Below are positions 62,701 to 64,000 of a stretch of 64,000 nt of DNA, one piece after another. Numbering within the stretch: position 1 is the first letter of the stretch; each line of letters starts with the position of its first letter. The position numbers and the translations under genes are program-made. The stretch lies in the NCBI RefSeq assembly GCF_932276165.1, contig NC_063999.1:2854501-2918500 (forward strand), read 5' to 3'. The stretch is from Plutella xylostella (lineage: Eukaryota > Arthropoda > Insecta > Lepidoptera > Plutellidae). A model generated the notes under the pieces. It was not told the DNA's origin. It worked only from the letters and a program-made list of their open reading frames with translations, and searched no databases.

Positions 62701-63290
62701 TTTGTAAGCGCGTGAATATATGAATCAAGGCCGCGCAAATAAAAATGTATTTCTGGATCGGTGTTGTGGGTTCCCGGCGCGGTCAGCTCTCGACATTATG
62801 TCATAGTCGGATTAGGACCACAATCGATCGCACAACTAGTCTTTATAATTTGTTATAAATCAGGATTGCTCAATGGACTCTGTTGGTTCAGTTTTCGGTG
62901 AATACTGAAGGGAAGTGCGGGACGACGGCGCGGGCGCAGCGGCCGCGGTGAATCACTCAATTGCTCCATTTCATTAAGGAGCGTAGGCATTTGTTAGTTG
63001 TCTGGGGAAGCCGACCGACGGTTCAAGCTATAAAACTGTGCTTCATGAATGGGAATTGGGACAAATTTGAGTGTGTCGTTGTGTGCTGTGACTGTAGATA
63101 CATTGAAAAATTTGTAGTGTTTTATTTTCAAGCATTACTTATTTAAACTTGGTTTGTGTTCCGCTAAAACTAGTGATAACATTGGAAATGTGCTGATTTA
63201 CGAATATCTGAATAGTTATGCATATTATGAAAGTAAATAAAAACATAGTTATAAAACAAATAGAAACGTTATTTAACTCGAAAGTGTAAT
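59757..63290. other. BicD intron or 5' flank, no recognised exon
   Basis: No sequence matching the Bicaudal-D N-terminal coiled coil was found on the minus strand, so upstream exons probably lie beyond the window. A LINE-type tail is likely at about 61930-62200 (GCTCGAGAAGTTTCTTTTGC, CTCAATGACGGGGCC, CATTTGACTTTGACTTTAAC). A GC-rich patch occurs at about 62920-62950. Confidence 0.45.
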
Positions 63291-63310
63291 TTGGCGCCCG
63301 ACGCGGCGAT
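63020..63310 (+). mobile_element. Possible LTR end with primer-binding site
   Basis: TGGCGCCCGACGCGG at 63292-63306 matches the tRNA-Lys-type primer-binding motif, like the one in the gypsy-like element of muskelin intron 8 on its minus strand. Upstream are CTATAAAA (about 63028) and AATAAA (about 63236), spaced as in an LTR. The LTR start was not found, and 63310-64000 has no gag frame, so this may be a remnant or coincidence. Confidence 0.3.
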
Positions 63311-64000
63311 TATGACCCTAATTAATTGTGCTTGAAAGTGTAAAAATTAGAAGGCTTCTTCGCAGGTGTCGGGTTTAACCCCTTTTAGGTGTCGGCTTTT
63401 TCGGCAGACATAAATTAATGTTGAATTTTGTCTTTGCACTTTGTCTTTTGAAGTTTTCGCACACCCCAGGCTCAGCAGGGTCCCTATTATCATTTATAAA
63501 TTGAAATACATATGACTGATGGATAATCATACATGTATGAAATTGTAAAGAGTTTATTGGTTTGTACTTGTATAAGTGTTAGACAGTGGAATAGTCATGG
63601 TACTTATATGAAGCATGATAATAATAATGACCCACACATACCTATTAAAATACTTACTCTGAATTTAATTTAACTAATGATAATTGGGTATTAATGTAAG
63701 TGGCAACAGTTGTTAGAAACCACTTCCATAGATTGAATGCCTACAATGCCTAGAATGATGTCATCCAAATAAAAATCAATAATCACCCAACTGTCCAACT
63801 GCCAGAAACACTTTGTATAGGTATAGGTAGTGTCTTGGCATGGGTACATTTAGGTATAAGTTTAATTCCTCCTCTACATTTATAGGCAATATTTTGTGTT
63901 AATTTTTATTAGCAAAAATTTACTGGTGGACAAAATCTGTAATATTCTTAATAATTGATAAATTTAAGATTAAATTCATTTGTCTTATTTATTTATTGGT

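Overview
The window looks like a piece of an insect nuclear genome, almost certainly a moth or butterfly. The evidence is AT-rich introns with GC-rich exons, tRNA-headed SINEs, an RTE-type LINE tail with (TGA)n, a short Helitron-like element with the start and CTAGT end common in Lepidoptera, a BEL/Pao element, and three conserved animal genes. There is no bacterial-style operon, CRISPR array or free-standing tRNA gene.

Layout. Positions 1-9763 are the 3' part of a decayed BEL/Pao LTR retrotransposon. Its gag and pol are interrupted by two 8-bp-TSD DNA elements, which carry further nested elements. The retrotransposon sits in an intron of the next gene. Positions 10082-19525 (minus) hold the first 15 coding exons of a FAM91A1 orthologue (665 codons here, C-terminus beyond the left edge). 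A 644-bp divergent promoter with three CCAAT motifs separates it from muskelin (plus, 20170-45471), which I could assemble completely: 16 exons, 2502 nt, 833 residues, all splice phases consistent. Its introns carry a LINE, a young 6.8-kb gypsy-like element, a hAT MITE, a piggyBac-type MITE, RTE fragments and a Helitron-like element. About 5.9 kb of intergenic DNA follows, then a convergent Bicaudal-D orthologue (minus, 51385-59756; ten coding exons, 610 residues, N-terminus beyond the right edge).

How the genes relate. FAM91A1 (tethering at the trans-Golgi), muskelin (CTLH/GID ubiquitin ligase) and Bicaudal-D (dynein adaptor) are separate housekeeping genes. They share a neighbourhood and possibly a promoter (FAM91A1/muskelin), not a pathway.

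The most unusual feature is shared by all three genes. In at least 13 of 41 recognised exons, the 3' part of the exon plus its 5' splice site has been copied in tandem into the downstream intron, with 2 to 10 copies and periods from 25 to about 560 bp. I found no case of the mirror image (acceptor plus exon 5' part copied upstream). The polarity holds on both strands. In muskelin exon 11 the 123-bp unit is a multiple of three and every one of ten donors is intact and in phase, so donor choice alone could yield proteins with 1 to 10 copies of a 41-residue block. An assembly artefact must be excluded first.
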